Source: Deinococcus metalli (GTDB taxonomy: Bacteria; Deinococcota; Deinococci; Deinococcales; Deinococcaceae). Taken from it: a stretch of 64,000 nucleotides of DNA. Location of the stretch: positions 203,925-267,924 of the forward strand of contig NZ_JACHFK010000007.1 of assembly GCF_014201805.1 (NCBI RefSeq), written 5' to 3'. Both the position numbers and the translations under genes were made by a program. Of the stretch, positions 35,639-52,050 are shown one piece after another; the stretch's first letter is position 1, and every line of letters starts with the position of its first letter. The notes below the pieces were generated by a model, which saw only the letters and a list, made by a program, of their open reading frames with translations, did no database searches and had not been told where the DNA came from.

Positions 35639-36604
35639 ATGAAACTCACCCGCCCAATCCGTACCCCCCTCCTGACCATCAGCACCGCACTTGCCCTGAC
35701 CGCGTCTGTCGCGCTGGCAGCCCAGGGCCTGCTGCTGGGCCGCATCCAGGCCATTCCCGTGGCCTACACGGACGCCGTTCGCAGCGACCCGGCCACTGGC
35801 GTCTCCTATTTCACCAGCGGCTCCACTCTCTTTGCCTACGACCTCGCGTCGTGGACACCGAAGTGGCGGGTCAAGCTGTCTGATGAATCGTACGGAGCGT
35901 TTGACAACAGCCGTGATGGCAAATTTGTCGCTGTCCGGGAAGGAAGTACCCTGGCGCTACTCAACCCGAAGGACGGTACACGTCTTCGTTCGTTCAACGT
36001 GTCCACGTCGTACGAGGGCGTGAGGTTCTCTCCAGACGGGAAGACGCTGATCGTGTTCGGAGACGGCGGCGTGAATGTGGTCGATCTGAAGACCGGCTCG
36101 ATCCGGGAGATCGGCGACTGCACGCAGGCAGACGCGAATTCCCTGGAGTACAGCCGGGACGGCCGGCTCGTGCTGGCCGCGTCATGCATGAGCGGCGTCC
36201 AGGTCATCGACGTGGCATCCGGGAAGGTCGTGAAGGAGTTCGAGACGCAGAAGTACGTCACGAGCATCTCGAAGAGTGGCGATTCGGGCGCGTTTCTCGT
36301 GACGGGCACCGAGGGTGCCTTCTACCTGCTGCCAGGTTCGCTGGACTCGGTGAAGACATTCACCACCGACGCCGCCGACGACACGCTGTCGTCGGCGCTC
36401 AACGCTGACGGGAACCTGGCAGTCTTGAGTGATTACGGCTTCCTCTATCTGGTGGACTTCAAGAAGCAGACCTTGAAGGGACTGCAATACATGAAGGAGG
36501 TGTCGGGACAGACCTCCGACCTGTCGTTCTCGCGCGATGGTCAGACGATTCTCGTGGGCCACCACGACGGGATTTCCCGCTTCAGCATCCGCGATTTCAG
36601 GTAG
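35639..36604 (+). CDS. exported WD40-like beta-propeller protein
   Basis: 321 residues. Signal peptide to VALAAQ, then repeats with (F/Y)SRDG(K/R/Q)xxxV and xxVDLKTG signatures (about 80-315), typical of YVTN/WD40-like propellers. Codon use is less GC-biased than its neighbours (more A/T third positions after about 35,900), which could reflect transfer or weak selection. TAGTCT lies seven bases before the ATG. Function unknown; 54 bases after guaB. Confidence 0.8.
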   Translation: MKLTRPIRTPLLTISTALALTASVALAAQGLLLGRIQAIPVAYTDAVRSDPATGVSYFTSGSTLFAYDLASWTPKWRVKLSDESYGAFDNSRDGKFVAVREGSTLALLNPKDGTRLRSFNVSTSYEGVRFSPDGKTLIVFGDGGVNVVDLKTGSIREIGDCTQADANSLEYSRDGRLVLAASCMSGVQVIDVASGKVVKEFETQKYVTSISKSGDSGAFLVTGTEGAFYLLPGSLDSVKTFTTDAADDTLSSALNADGNLAVLSDYGFLYLVDFKKQTLKGLQYMKEVSGQTSDLSFSRDGQTILVGHHDGISRFSIRDFR

Positions 36605-36714
36605 GCCGATCGTCGTGGTCAGCAGACGTCTCGTGCAGGGGTGTGCGTCTCCCTCCTGCTGAACTCCGTCCCAGTTGACAGACTGTCATCAGGCTGCAGG
36701 AGTACGCTGCACCC

Positions 36715-37359
36715 ATGACGCGCCGCTTCCCCAGTACCCGCGAACCCGTGAACGCCCTGACCCACTGGGCGGGCGTGCTCGCGGCGCTGGTGATCCTGGG
36801 TCCGCTGCTGTGGTGGGCTCACGCGCACGCCCTGGCGCAGTGGCCCTTTGTCGTGTTCGTGCTCAGCATGACGCTGCTGTACGCCGCCTCGGCCAGCTAC
36901 CACTCGTTCTTTCCCAGCGAACGCGGTCTGCTGTGGCTGCGCAAACTCGACCACGCCGGGATCTTCCTGCTGATCGCCGGGAGTTACACGCCGGTCGCGT
37001 ACTTCGGCCTGTCCGGAACGTGGCGGGACGCCGTGCTGTGGGTGATCTGGGGCATCGCGCTGACCGGCATCATCCTGAAACTGGTGACCATGAGACTGCC
37101 GCGCTGGATCAGCACGCTGCTGTACGTGGGCATGGGGTGGCTGGCGCTGGCCTTCCTGCCGCAACTCGCCCGCAACCTGCCGGCCGGCGCGATCTTCTGG
37201 CTGGCGGCGGGCGGCGTGCTGTACTCGCTGGGCGCCGTGGTGTACGGCACGAAACGCTGGAATCCGCGCCCCGGGGTGTTCGGCTTCCACGAGATCTGGC
37301 ACCTGTTCGTGCTGGGCGGCACCGGCGCACACGTCGCCATGATGTTCAACCTGCGCTGA
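36715..37359 (+). CDS. hemolysin III family membrane protein (PAQR-like, YqfA/TrhA type)
   Basis: 214 residues with seven membrane helices. The three conserved histidine motifs of the family are present: [24 protein letters not shown] and [11 protein letters not shown]. Family members act as putative metal-dependent hydrolases or regulators of membrane energetics; the hemolysin name is historical. TACGCT ends six bases before the ATG. Confidence 0.93.
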   Translation: MTRRFPSTREPVNALTHWAGVLAALVILGPLLWWAHAHALAQWPFVVFVLSMTLLYAASASYHSFFPSERGLLWLRKLDHAGIFLLIAGSYTPVAYFGLSGTWRDAVLWVIWGIALTGIILKLVTMRLPRWISTLLYVGMGWLALAFLPQLARNLPAGAIFWLAAGGVLYSLGAVVYGTKRWNPRPGVFGFHEIWHLFVLGGTGAHVAMMFNLR

Positions 37360-37366
37360 GGGCAAC

Positions 37367-37406
37367 GGAGCGGGGCGGAAGACGCATTGATCCTCCGCCC
37401 CGCTCC
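37367..37406. terminator. bidirectional hairpin between convergent genes
   Basis: 13-bp perfect stem (37367-37379 with 37394-37406, 14-base loop) between hemolysin III and the site-2 protease stops; no T tract. Confidence 0.55.
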
Positions 37407-37417
37407 GCGCGCCCTGG

Positions 37418-38029
<612 letters not shown>

Positions 38030-38059
38030 AGTCCAGGCATTCTACGGGCCGTCCCGCGG

Positions 38060-39160
38060 TCATTTGCCTGTCAGGTATGAGTGCAGCGCCCGGCGCTCGT
38101 CGTCCGCACTGCGCAGCGTCCCGGCCCGGCGCAGCGCGGCCAGGTGGGCCAGCGCGGCCCCGACGGCCGGGCCGGGGGCCACGCCCAGCGAGACGACATC
38201 CCTGCCAGTCAGCGGCGTGTACGCGTCCGGGCGCAGCAGGGCGCGCAGCTGGCGTTCCGGCGTGCCTTCAGGGAAATGGGTGTCGGATACGGCGCGGGCG
38301 AGCAGCGCGGCCGGGCGGTCGCCGAGGTCGAGGCGCGCGGCCAGTGCGTCCGGATCGGGCGCGGCGTGCAGCAGGGCGGCGGCGTAGGTCTGCGGCGTGA
38401 CCGTGTGGCTGTGCTCGCGCTGGTCGTCGAGGGCGTCCAGCACCGAGGTGTCGGGCAGCAGCGTGCCGGCGCCCCACGTCCGCAGGATGCGTGCCGCCGC
38501 GCCGGGCCGGGGTTCGGCCAGCAGGAGCTTCAGCTCGGCCCACAGCCGGGGCGTGCGGTCGGCCATCTCCAGCGCGTCCGGCACCTGGGCGAGCAGGTCC
38601 GGGTGGGCACTCAGGCCCAGCCGCGCCGCCAGCCGCGCGCCGCGCACGAGCCGGCTGGCGTCCTCGCGCAGCGACTGTGCGTGCAGCGGGCGCAGCGTGC
38701 GGGCGTGCAGGTCGTCCACGCCGCCCACCACGTCCAGCAGGGCCGCCGGGCCGGTGGGGGAGAGCCGCAGGGCCAGGGCGTTCACGCTGAAGTCGCGCCG
38801 GCGCAGGTCGTCCTCCAGCGTGCCGGGGGCCGGCACGGGGTTGCGGCCCGGCACCGGGTACGACTCGCGGCGGGCGCGTACCAGATCGGCGGCCCGCCCG
38901 TCCGGCAGGGTCACGGTGGCGTTCTGGAACGCAGGGTGGAAGGTCATCGGCAGGCCCGTCGCGCGGGCGAGGGCTTCCACATCGGCGCCGTACACGGCCA
39001 CGTCGAGGTCCAGGGGCCGACCGCCCAGCAGCGCGTCGCGCACCGCGCCGCCGACCAGGGCGACGTCGGCGCCGGGTCCGGCCAGCGTCGCCACGGCGGT
39101 CAGCCACGACCGGTCGTCCGGTCCCAGCTGCGCCCACACGCGCCCGGCCGGAGACGTCAC
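38060..39160 (-). CDS. tRNA nucleotidyltransferase / poly(A) polymerase family protein
   Basis: 366 residues of the class II CCA-adding family. GGAVRD with the DLDV metal-binding aspartates forms the catalytic site. Later motifs are [34 protein letters not shown] and [19 protein letters not shown]. Deinococcus splits CCA addition between separate CC- and A-adding enzymes, so this may be one of the two; sequence alone does not tell me which. It is upstream of the site-2 protease and downstream of the HtrA gene on the same strand, 22 bases apart. Confidence 0.88.
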   Translation of the reverse strand: MTSPAGRVWAQLGPDDRSWLTAVATLAGPGADVALVGGAVRDALLGGRPLDLDVAVYGADVEALARATGLPMTFHPAFQNATVTLPDGRAADLVRARRESYPVPGRNPVPAPGTLEDDLRRRDFSVNALALRLSPTGPAALLDVVGGVDDLHARTLRPLHAQSLREDASRLVRGARLAARLGLSAHPDLLAQVPDALEMADRTPRLWAELKLLLAEPRPGAAARILRTWGAGTLLPDTSVLDALDDQREHSHTVTPQTYAAALLHAAPDPDALAARLDLGDRPAALLARAVSDTHFPEGTPERQLRALLRPDAYTPLTGRDVVSLGVAPGPAVGAALAHLAALRRAGTLRSADDERRALHSYLTGK

Positions 39161-39182
39161 GCCGCGCGGGCCGGGGGCCGGC

Positions 39183-40457
<1,275 letters not shown>

Positions 40458-40569
40458 TCGCCCATTATCCGTGCCCGCGGGGGCGCCCGGCTTGAGCGAT
40501 GGTTGCGCCTTCCCATGCCTGCGCCACATGACCGATGCGCGCCGCCCGGCCATGTGCTCAGCTGGGCGT

Positions 40570-41586
40570 ATGCCCGACCTGACCGCAGCCATGACGGACC
40601 TGAAGCGCGCGCTGGGCGCTTTCCTGGAGCGTGGGCGCGTGGACGGTGTGTTCCACGTGCAGCCCGGCGGCCCCGGCAGCGTGCCCGCCCTGGCCGATCT
40701 GGACGTGCCGGAACTGCACCTCGACGTGCTGCCCGAGTCGCCCACGGACGTGCAGCGCGCGGCGCTGGCGGGCCTGGGCTACGTGCCGGAAACCGCGCAT
40801 GCGTGGCGGCATCCGGCCGGCTGGCGGGTGGTGCTGGGGGACCACGACAGCGGCTGGCGGGCCACGCAGGGCCTCCTGCGCGCCCTGCTGCTGGGCGATT
40901 CGCGCGCCGCGCAGGAGTACCGGCAGGTGTATACGTGGGACGGCCGCGCCGCCGCGGACCACGCGCTGGCGGGAGCGGCGCTGGACCGCCACGCCCGCGT
41001 GGTCGCGTGGCAGCCGCTGCACTTCGCCGCGCGGGCCTTCGCGGCCCTGGACGCGCCGTGGCAGGTGGCGGGTGGGTGGGCGCTCGACCTGCACGCGGGG
41101 CGCCCCTTACGCGCGCACGACGACGTCGACATCGAGATTCCCCGCAGCGCGCAGGCGCAGCTCCCGGACGTGCTGCGCGGGTGGCGGCTGGACGCGGCCG
41201 TGGACGGCGCGTACCACGCGTTCCAGCCCCCGCTGGCCCCTTCGTCGCACCAGGTCCACGCCCGGCACCCCGAGCTGCCGGACGTGCTGATGGTGGACGT
41301 GATGCTCACCGACATCAGCGGCGGCATGTGGCACTACCGGCGCGACCCGGTCATCACCCGGCCGCTGGCCGAGGCCCGGCGGGTGGGGCAAGGCGGCCTC
41401 CCTTACCTCGTGCCGGAGATCGTGCTGCTGTTCAAGGCCGGGTCGGTCGGCCGGGAGCCGCGCGGCAAGGACCGCGCCGATTTCGAGCGGGCGCGGCCCA
41501 CACTGGACGCGCCGGCCAGGGCGTGGCTGCGCGCCGCTCTGGAACGCACCCGGCCCGGCCACCCGTGGGTGGCGCAACTGGCGTGA
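40570..41586 (+). CDS. GrpB-like / aminoglycoside adenylyltransferase-like fusion protein
   Basis: 338 residues in two parts. The N-terminal part (about 1-130) has GrpB/UPF0157 features such as [50 protein letters not shown]. The C-terminal part (about 160-335) is nucleotidyltransferase-like, with [27 protein letters not shown] where the GG..D-x-D triad sits, and [10 protein letters not shown] near the end, as in 2''-adenylyltransferase-type (PF10706) proteins. Cytosolic. Substrate unknown. ATG 40570 chosen; an upstream ATG at 40528 is possible. Divergent from htrA. Confidence 0.78.
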   Translation: MPDLTAAMTDLKRALGAFLERGRVDGVFHVQPGGPGSVPALADLDVPELHLDVLPESPTDVQRAALAGLGYVPETAHAWRHPAGWRVVLGDHDSGWRATQGLLRALLLGDSRAAQEYRQVYTWDGRAAADHALAGAALDRHARVVAWQPLHFAARAFAALDAPWQVAGGWALDLHAGRPLRAHDDVDIEIPRSAQAQLPDVLRGWRLDAAVDGAYHAFQPPLAPSSHQVHARHPELPDVLMVDVMLTDISGGMWHYRRDPVITRPLAEARRVGQGGLPYLVPEIVLLFKAGSVGREPRGKDRADFERARPTLDAPARAWLRAALERTRPGHPWVAQLA

Positions 41587-41589
41587 TCC

Positions 41590-42501
41590 TCACGCGCGGG
41601 CGTGCGTTTCGGCAGCGTCCAGCGCGGCGATCTCGTCGGGGCTGATGTGGTAGCGCTCGCCGCACCAGTGGCACACGATCTCCTGCCCGCCGTCGTCGAT
41701 CATCTCCTGGCGTTCGGCCGCGGAGAAGAACTTCAGAGAGTCGCTCGCCTTCGTGCGCGAGCAGCGGCACTCGAAGCGCACGTCCTGCGCTTCTTGCGCC
41801 AGCGTCAGGCCCAGGCCCTCGGCGGCGCGTTCCATCACGCCCAGCAGGCCGCCATGGCGCAGCGCGGTCGTGATCTGGCCCAGGGCGCGGATGTTCGTCT
41901 CAAGCGTGCCCAGGGTCTCGTCGGTCACGCCCGGCATCGCCTGCACCAGCAGGCCGCCCGCGTGCGTGACGCGCTGACCTTCCTCATATACGCCCAGCAG
42001 CACGGCGTTCGGGATCTGCTCGGACACGCCCAGGTACGCGCTGACGTCCTCGGCGATCTCGCCGCTCACCAGCCGGATGCTGCCGGTGTACGGCTCGCCG
42101 TTGTCGAGCAGGCGCGTGACCGCGAGTTCCCCGTCGGTGCCCACCACGCCGCTCACGTCCAGTTTGCCGTCGGATTCGCGCAGCGGCAGGTCGGCGTGCG
42201 GCTGCCGGACATAGCCGCGCACGCGGCCGTCGGCGCTGCCCTCGGCCACGATCCAGCCGACCGGGCCGTCGCCCTCGACGCGCACCGTCACGCGGCTGTC
42301 GCTGCGTTTGCCCAGCACGACGCTCAACAGTGCCGAGGCAGTCAGGGTGCGGCCCAGCGCGGCGGTCGCGGTCTTGCTCAGGTCGTGGCGCACCCGGGCG
42401 TCCTCGACCACGCGCGTCGAGTCCATGCCAATGAACCTGAGGGTGTTCCCGGCTGCCGTGCCGCGCAGCAGGAAGGAGGATGTGGGGGCCGGATCAGACA
42501 T
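41590..42501 (-). CDS. hslO: redox-regulated chaperone Hsp33
   Basis: 303 residues. Hsp33 holds unfolding proteins when oxidised. The redox zinc switch is complete: Cys245-x-Cys247 and Cys277-x-x-Cys280. [14 protein letters not shown] and the [19 protein letters not shown] region belong to the core. TAGGGT lies seven bases before ATG 42501, so the longer frame to 42588 is unlikely. Convergent with the GrpB-like fusion, three bases apart. Confidence 0.95.
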   Translation of the reverse strand: MSDPAPTSSFLLRGTAAGNTLRFIGMDSTRVVEDARVRHDLSKTATAALGRTLTASALLSVVLGKRSDSRVTVRVEGDGPVGWIVAEGSADGRVRGYVRQPHADLPLRESDGKLDVSGVVGTDGELAVTRLLDNGEPYTGSIRLVSGEIAEDVSAYLGVSEQIPNAVLLGVYEEGQRVTHAGGLLVQAMPGVTDETLGTLETNIRALGQITTALRHGGLLGVMERAAEGLGLTLAQEAQDVRFECRCSRTKASDSLKFFSAAERQEMIDDGGQEIVCHWCGERYHISPDEIAALDAAETHARA

Positions 42502-42684
42502 ACCCCCGACCCTATCCGGTTCGCCCGCCGGGGGGTGTGGGAGCCCTCTCATTCGCGCCGGAACCGTCCTGAACGGCGTCTGTGACATGGCCTGCCCGAA
42601 GCTGACGCGTCTCCGACGCGGATGCAGCTCGGCCTTCAGCGTGGTGTCAAGGGCTTCTCATGGGGACTCACTACGCTACAGGGC

Positions 42685-42706
42685 AACCCGGAAATTGGAC
42701 CGGGTT
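42685..42706 (+). promoter_or_regulatory. hairpin in the leader of the OppA-type gene
   Basis: AACCCGG (42685-42691) and CCGGGTT (42700-42706) form a perfect 7-bp stem with an 8-base loop, 63 bases upstream of the start codon. Possible mRNA leader structure or operator. Confidence 0.35.
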
Positions 42707-42768
42707 CAACAAATACCGGTTTTCTCTGTCATGGACGCATCAGTTCCGCGTCAGACCCAGGAGTCCCA

Positions 42769-44517
<1,749 letters not shown>

Positions 44518-44618
44518 GGCGATCACGGCTTCCTTCTCCCCGGTGGCGCCATACGGCGGGCCGGGGAGTTCGCGTGTTCTCCAGCCCGGGCGGGCGCCGC
44601 GCCCCGTATCCTGTGCCC

Positions 44619-45296
44619 ATGCTCGACAGCGAATCGGACTCGCCCCGCGCCATCAGCCTGCTGCTCGTGGACGACCACCCGGTCGTGCGCAAGGGCACCC
44701 GCGAACTGCTGGAGGGCGAAGCCGACCTGCACGTGGTGGGCGAGGCCGGCAGCGGCGAGGAGGCCATCGTCAAGGCCCGCGCCCTGAGCCCGGACGTGAT
44801 CCTGATGGACGTGTCCATGCCCGGCATGAACGGCATCGAGGCGACCAAGGCGATCAAGCAGGAGCAGCCGGGCGTGGGCGTGCTGGTCCTGACCAGCTAC
44901 GACGACGACGCGTACGTGTTCGCGCTGCTGGAGGCGGGTGCGGCCGGATACCTCCTCAAGAACGCCAGCGAGGACGACCTGCTCGGTGCCGTGCGGGCCG
45001 TCGCGGCCGGCGAGAGCGCCCTGCACCCCAGCGTGGCGCGCAAGGTGCTCGAGCGCTTCAGCGCGAACGCCACCCCGACCCCGCCCGAGGACGACCTCTC
45101 GCCCCGCGAGCTGGAGGTGCTGCGCGTGGCCGCCACCGGTCGCACCAACAAGGAAATCGCCCGCGACCTCGATATCAGCCCCCGCACCGTGCAGGTGCAC
45201 CTTGCCAACATCTTCTCCAAACTGGGCGTGGGCAGCCGCACCGAGGCCGTGCTGTACGGCATCAAGCGCGGCTGGATCGACCCGAAGCTGGTGTGA
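44619..45296 (+). CDS. NarL/FixJ-family response regulator
   Basis: 225 residues. Receiver domain with acidic pocket Asp18-Asp19, phospho-acceptor Asp64 ([11 protein letters not shown]), Thr92 and Lys114. LuxR-type helix-turn-helix at about 160-220 ([28 protein letters not shown]). It precedes the GAF/PAS kinase by 125 bases and is probably its partner, since both belong to the HisKA_3/NarL pairing class. TATCCT lies six bases before the ATG. Confidence 0.94.
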   Translation: MLDSESDSPRAISLLLVDDHPVVRKGTRELLEGEADLHVVGEAGSGEEAIVKARALSPDVILMDVSMPGMNGIEATKAIKQEQPGVGVLVLTSYDDDAYVFALLEAGAAGYLLKNASEDDLLGAVRAVAAGESALHPSVARKVLERFSANATPTPPEDDLSPRELEVLRVAATGRTNKEIARDLDISPRTVQVHLANIFSKLGVGSRTEAVLYGIKRGWIDPKLV

Positions 45297-45420
45297 ACGC
45301 CCGGTCTGTGGCGCTCCCCGTGGCCGGCGGCGATCATGACGGTCCCGAACCGGCTGCTGTGCTCTCCTCGACGCTCGGCGCACCACCCACCCTCATGCCC
45401 GCTGCTCTCTGTCCCTTGCC

Positions 45421-48297
45421 ATGACCCTGCCGCCGTTCCCTCCGACCCTGACCAACGCCTCGACCACCGTGCAGTTCGGCCGGGCGCTGGCAGAGTTCGC
45501 GTGTCATGTGGCCGGCGCGCACGGCGTGCAGGTGTGGGTGGTGCAGGACGCGCACCTGGAAGTGGTGGCCGAGGAGGGCCGCGGCCTGGGCCTGAGTGAC
45601 GGTACCCTGGCCGGCCGGGCACTGGCCGGGGGCACGCTGATCGCGGAGGGCATGCTCTCCGCGCTGCCGTTCGGGTGCGGCGTGATCGAGTTCGTGGGGG
45701 CGCGGCCGGAGGGAATCGAGGAACTGCTGACTGTGTCGCCGCTGTTCACGCTGGCGCTGGAGGGCGTGCAGGCGCGTGAGGCCCGGCGTGGGCACGGCCG
45801 GATCGCGGAGACGGTCGAGGGGCTGGTGCGCCGGCTGGGCGGCAGCCTGGACCTGCCGCAGGTGCTGACGGTCACGGCACAGAGTGCGGCGCTGGCGCTG
45901 GGCTTCTCGCGCGCGTTCGTGGGGTTGTTCGATCAGGTGGTCGAGGGTGTGGCCCGCACCGGCGAGGTCTACACCTACGGCTTCGACGAGTCCTTTACCG
46001 GGGGGATCGGGGTGGGTCCGGTGACCTTCGAGCGGCTGATGACGCGCGGCGAGGCGATCCGCTACGAGCGGGTGCGCGACGCGGGCTCCGCGTTCGCGGC
46101 GAGCCTGGCCGAACTGGGGCCGGAGGCGGCGGTGCTGGCCCCGCTCTCGGCGCGCGGCCGGCCGCTGGGGCTACTGTACGTGGATTCCCGCTCGCCGGGC
46201 GCGGGCGCGACCGAGGACGACGCGCGGCTGGTGCTGGCGCTGGCCGAGCAGGCGTCGCTGGCGATCGACAACGCGCGGCTGTATGCGCTGGAAACCCGCA
46301 AGCGCGAGGCGGCCGAGGCGCTGCGCGAGGCGGGCGCGGCGCTGGCGGGCAGCCTGCACCTCTCGGACACGCTGCCGCGCGTGCTGGAGCGCGCCGTGGC
46401 CCTGTTCCGGGCGGACGCGGCGGCGGTGTACGAACTCCAGCCGGATGGCCGGACGCTGAACATCCGCTCGGCGCTGGGGCTGCCCAGCGAGTACGTGCTG
46501 CGCGTGCGCGCGAAGGTCGGTGCGGGCGTGACGGGCCGCGCGGCCGAGCGGCGCGAGGTCGTCGCCGCCCGCGACCTGAACACCGAGAACTACGGGGGTG
46601 GCAGCCGCTACACCCGGCAACTGCTGGCGCAGGGCCGGTACCCGTACAAGGGCGTGGTGGGCCTGCCGCTGGTCACGCGCGCCGGGGTGTTCGGCGTGCT
46701 CACGCTGTACTGGGAGGCCACGCTGCCGCTCGACGACGACGACCGGGCGCTGCTGGGCGTGTTCGCCGCGCAGGCCGCGCTCGCCATCGAGAACGCCCGG
46801 CTGTACGAGGAGGAACTGCGCCGCGAGCGCGAGTCGGCGGTGCTGCTGAACGTGGGCCGCCTGCTGGGCGAGGACCAGGGCGACGAGACGCTGGCGGAGG
46901 CCGCGCGGCTGGCGACGCTGGCCCTGAACGGCGGGCGCGGCCTGATCGCCCTGCTAGGTGAGTACGGCGAGGTGGTGCGCTGCGCGACGTACAACCTCCA
47001 CCCGCCCCGGCCGGACGAGCTGGCCTCGCTGATGTCGCAGCTGGGCCGGGGGCCGCGCCCGCTGACGCGCCGGGCGTGCCTGCCGGTGGCGGGCAGCGGC
47101 CTGATCGTGCCGCTGCACGGCGGCGAGGGCGACGGCCGCGGCGTGCTGGGCTTCCTGTACGCGGACGATCCCGGCACCGAGCCGCCCAGCGACCGCGTGC
47201 TGGCGCTGGCCCGCTCGGTCGCAGATCAGATGGCCCTGACCCTCACACGCGAGCGGCTGCTGGCCGCCCTGGAGCGCGAGGAGGCCCGCTACCGCCAGCT
47301 GGCCGAGGGCGCGCACGACCTGATCCTGAGCGCCGACCCGCGCGGCGTGATCACGTACGCGAACCCGGCGGCGGTGCGGCTGTTGCAGCCGCTGACCGGG
47401 CCGCTGGTGGGGTCTGTGGTGCTGACCCTGCCGAACCCCGCCACCCAGGACGCGCTGCGGGTGGCGTGGATGGCCGCCGCGACCAGCCTGGCGGGGGGCC
47501 GCGCGGAGATCCAGGTGGGCCGCTACCGCCTGGAGGTGCGCCTGAGCGCTGTGGGTGCCGGCGAGGGTGTGCTGCTGGTCGCCCGCGACCTCTCGGAACT
47601 CCAGACGCTGGCCGAGGAGATCAACCGGCGCGGCCAGGCGCTGGAGGCCGCGACCAGCCGCCAGACCGAGCTGCGCACGTACCTGACGCTGTTCACCCAG
47701 GCGCAGGAGGAGGAGCGCCGGCGCATCAGCCGCGAGCTGCACGACGACACGGCGCAGGTGCTGACCGCCACGACCCGCCGGGTGGCCCGGCTGGCACGTG
47801 ACCTGGACGGCGAGCGGCGCGAGCGGGCCGACGACATCCTGGGCGACCTGAACGCGGCCATCGAGAGCGTGCGGCGCTTCGCGCGCAACCTGCGGCCCAG
47901 CGTGCTGGACGACCTGGGCCTGCTGCCCGCGCTGGAATGGCTGGCCGGGCAGGCCCACACCGACACGCGCCTGGAGGTCAGCGGCCTGGAGCGCCGCCTG
48001 AGCCCGGCGGCAGAGCTGACCGTGTTCCGGCTGTCGCAAGAAGCGCTGAACAACGTGGACAAGCATGCCCAGGCGCACACCGCCGCGATCCGCGTGGCCT
48101 TCCGCGAGGACCGCGTGCGCGTGGCGATCAGCGACGACGGCCGGGGCTTCACCGCCGAGCAGGCCGACGCCCAGGCCCGCAGCGGTCACCTGGGCCTGAT
48201 CGGCCTGCGCGAGCGCGTGGAACTGGCCGGCGGAGAGCTGGAGGTCGCCAGCACGCCAGGCCAGGGCACCACGCTGGCCTTCGTCCTGCCCGGTTGA
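45421..48297 (+). CDS. multi-GAF/PAS sensor histidine kinase (HisKA_3 type)
   Basis: 958 residues, no membrane segment, so a cytosolic sensor. Three or so GAF-like domains are visible (about 130-290 with [11 protein letters not shown], 310-460 with [18 protein letters not shown] and [21 protein letters not shown], 475-610 with GFLYADDPG). A PAS domain follows (about 625-735), then the dimerisation/phospho-acceptor helix with His774 in [16 protein letters not shown]. The HATPase domain has [12 protein letters not shown] and SDDGRGF. Expected partner is the adjacent NarL-type regulator. Ligands unknown. Confidence 0.93.
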   Translation: MTLPPFPPTLTNASTTVQFGRALAEFACHVAGAHGVQVWVVQDAHLEVVAEEGRGLGLSDGTLAGRALAGGTLIAEGMLSALPFGCGVIEFVGARPEGIEELLTVSPLFTLALEGVQAREARRGHGRIAETVEGLVRRLGGSLDLPQVLTVTAQSAALALGFSRAFVGLFDQVVEGVARTGEVYTYGFDESFTGGIGVGPVTFERLMTRGEAIRYERVRDAGSAFAASLAELGPEAAVLAPLSARGRPLGLLYVDSRSPGAGATEDDARLVLALAEQASLAIDNARLYALETRKREAAEALREAGAALAGSLHLSDTLPRVLERAVALFRADAAAVYELQPDGRTLNIRSALGLPSEYVLRVRAKVGAGVTGRAAERREVVAARDLNTENYGGGSRYTRQLLAQGRYPYKGVVGLPLVTRAGVFGVLTLYWEATLPLDDDDRALLGVFAAQAALAIENARLYEEELRRERESAVLLNVGRLLGEDQGDETLAEAARLATLALNGGRGLIALLGEYGEVVRCATYNLHPPRPDELASLMSQLGRGPRPLTRRACLPVAGSGLIVPLHGGEGDGRGVLGFLYADDPGTEPPSDRVLALARSVADQMALTLTRERLLAALEREEARYRQLAEGAHDLILSADPRGVITYANPAAVRLLQPLTGPLVGSVVLTLPNPATQDALRVAWMAAATSLAGGRAEIQVGRYRLEVRLSAVGAGEGVLLVARDLSELQTLAEEINRRGQALEAATSRQTELRTYLTLFTQAQEEERRRISRELHDDTAQVLTATTRRVARLARDLDGERRERADDILGDLNAAIESVRRFARNLRPSVLDDLGLLPALEWLAGQAHTDTRLEVSGLERRLSPAAELTVFRLSQEALNNVDKHAQAHTAAIRVAFREDRVRVAISDDGRGFTAEQADAQARSGHLGLIGLRERVELAGGELEVASTPGQGTTLAFVLPG

Positions 48298-48363
48298 ACG
48301 TCGTCTGTACCGGTGACGGCGCGTCCCGTGCGGCGTGCGGCCCCAGGTGCTAGCGTCCTCGGC

Positions 48364-49503
48364 GTGACGCCTGCCCACAGCCCTCTTTCACTTCGTCTGC
48401 TGGGGGCCGGGGGGGCGGCGTTCTTTGCGCTGGGCGTGCTGCAACCCATGTACGGCCCGCTGTTTCCGTTCTTCCAGTCGCAGTTCGGGGTCAGCACGGC
48501 CACGGTGGGCGTGATTGCCAGCGCGCACTTCGTGGGCTCCGCCATCTCCCCGCCGCTGGCCGGCGTGATCCTCACGCGGGTGAGCACGCGCCGCGTCGTG
48601 GTGGCGTGCCTGCTGCTCCTGCTGGTGGCGGCGCTGCTGGTGGGTCTGGCGCCCAGCTGGCCGCTGGCGGTGGGCGCGGCGGTACTGGGCGGTGTCAGCC
48701 AGGGCGGCCTGGCCAGTTCCATCAACGCCTACCTGGCCGCGGCGGGCACCCGGGCCATCAACTTTGCGAACGCGCTGTTCGGCCTGGCGAGCATGCTCTC
48801 GCCGCTGGTGGCCGCGTGGCTCGCGCCCTCGGGGCTGGTGTGGCCGTTCGCGGTCGTGGCGGGCCTCGCCGCCGTGTCGCTGCTGGCCGCGCGGGTGTGG
48901 GGCGTGCCGGCGATCCCACCCCCGGCAGCGCAGGCCCCGGCGAGGCGAGTGGGCCGCTCCATGACCCTGTTCGCGGTGATGCTGATCTGTTACGTGGGCC
49001 TGGAAGTGGGCTTCGGCGCGTGGGGCGGCAAGCACATGCTGGGCATCGGCGTGGCGCAGGCGGCGCTGATTGTCAGCCTGTACTGGGGCGGTTTCACGCT
49101 GGGCCGCGCGCTGGCGAGCGCCTTCGGGGCGCGCTTCCAGCCGGGGCCGCTGGTGCTGGGCTGCGCCGCCCTGGCGACGGTGGCGGCCGTGCTGGGCACC
49201 GTGCCGGCCCTGGCGCCCTACACCTATCCGCTGGCGGGGCTGGCGCTGGGGCCGATCTTCGGCACCTCGATGGTGTGGGCGGCGCAGATCCTGCCGGTGC
49301 GCTTCGTGCCCTTCTTGCTGGTGTCGGGCAGCGTGGGCGGCATCCTGGTGCCGTGGCTGATCGGGCTGGGCTTCGCGCGCAGCGGGCCGGTCGCGGTGCC
49401 CACCGTCCTGACCGTGCTGGGCGCGCTGCTGTGCGTGCTGATCCTGGTGACGCTGCGGGTGCGCCGCGTGCGCGTGGACGTGGACGCGCCCTCCGTGGCG
49501 TGA
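48364..49503 (+). CDS. major facilitator superfamily transporter
   Basis: 379 residues with about twelve membrane helices in two bundles joined by a loop near residues 180-200. [25 protein letters not shown] matches the MFS helix 2-3 motif. GTG 48364 is chosen because TAGCGT ends seven bases upstream and the longer frame adds an Arg-rich stretch. It follows the kinase by 66 bases. Substrate unknown; FucP/BMR-like relatives export drugs or carry sugars. Confidence 0.88.
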   Translation: MTPAHSPLSLRLLGAGGAAFFALGVLQPMYGPLFPFFQSQFGVSTATVGVIASAHFVGSAISPPLAGVILTRVSTRRVVVACLLLLLVAALLVGLAPSWPLAVGAAVLGGVSQGGLASSINAYLAAAGTRAINFANALFGLASMLSPLVAAWLAPSGLVWPFAVVAGLAAVSLLAARVWGVPAIPPPAAQAPARRVGRSMTLFAVMLICYVGLEVGFGAWGGKHMLGIGVAQAALIVSLYWGGFTLGRALASAFGARFQPGPLVLGCAALATVAAVLGTVPALAPYTYPLAGLALGPIFGTSMVWAAQILPVRFVPFLLVSGSVGGILVPWLIGLGFARSGPVAVPTVLTVLGALLCVLILVTLRVRRVRVDVDAPSVA

Positions 49504-49618
49504 GCAGCTGACCCGCGCGTTGCCAGCGGTGGGGGCGTGTGGCAGAATGCGCGCTGATTCTCACCAATCCACCCCGTCCCGGTTGTTCGGGGACAGCGAA
49601 GCAGGTACGGAGGCCGAA

Positions 49619-50110
<492 letters not shown>

Positions 50111-50230
50111 GGCGTGTCAACGGTCGGGCGTGGGCAGGTGGGCCGCCCCGCCTGACGAAGACGAACAGGGCAGGGGGCAGAGCGCGTGATGGTCCGCCCT
50201 CTGCTCTCTGCCGTGTGCCCCCGGCCTCCG

Positions 50231-50236
50231 TATACT
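50231..50236 (+). promoter_or_regulatory. -10 element of lysS (leaderless-type)
   Basis: TATACT ending seven bases before the lysS ATG. Confidence 0.7.
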
Positions 50237-50243
50237 TCCCCCC

Positions 50244-51797
<1,554 letters not shown>

Positions 51798-51813
51798 ACG
51801 CCACCCGGAGGGG

Positions 51814-51847
51814 AGGGCCGCTCACGGTTGGATGGGCGGCCCTTTCT
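51814..51847 (+). terminator. intrinsic terminator of lysS
   Basis: AGGGCCGC (51814-51821) pairs with GCGGCCCT (51836-51843), 14-base loop, followed by TTCT. Confidence 0.7.
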
Positions 51848-51911
51848 GTGGTGTGCCCGGTACAGGCCGGAGGACCGCCGGACGCGGCCTGCGGTGTATC
51901 GATTCAGTTGA

Positions 51912-51928
51912 TTTGTCCATTTGACAAA
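51912..51928. promoter_or_regulatory. putative ROK-regulator operator / promoter
   Basis: TTTGTC-CATTT-GACAAA, perfect 6-bp arms around five bases. The right arm overlaps TTGACA (51921-51926), a consensus -35, with CAGCAT (51944-51949) 17 bases on. AT-rich arms are usual for NagC/XylR-type operators. Confidence 0.55.
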
Positions 51929-52050
51929 CAAAACTCGCCGGTGCAGCATGGCCTCCGCACACCATCCACCGTCCTCACACGGACTTCACATCTCTTTTCT
52001 CTGCCGTGGCCTGTACCCGGGCCGGCGACCGCCCTGAACGCAGGGCCAGG

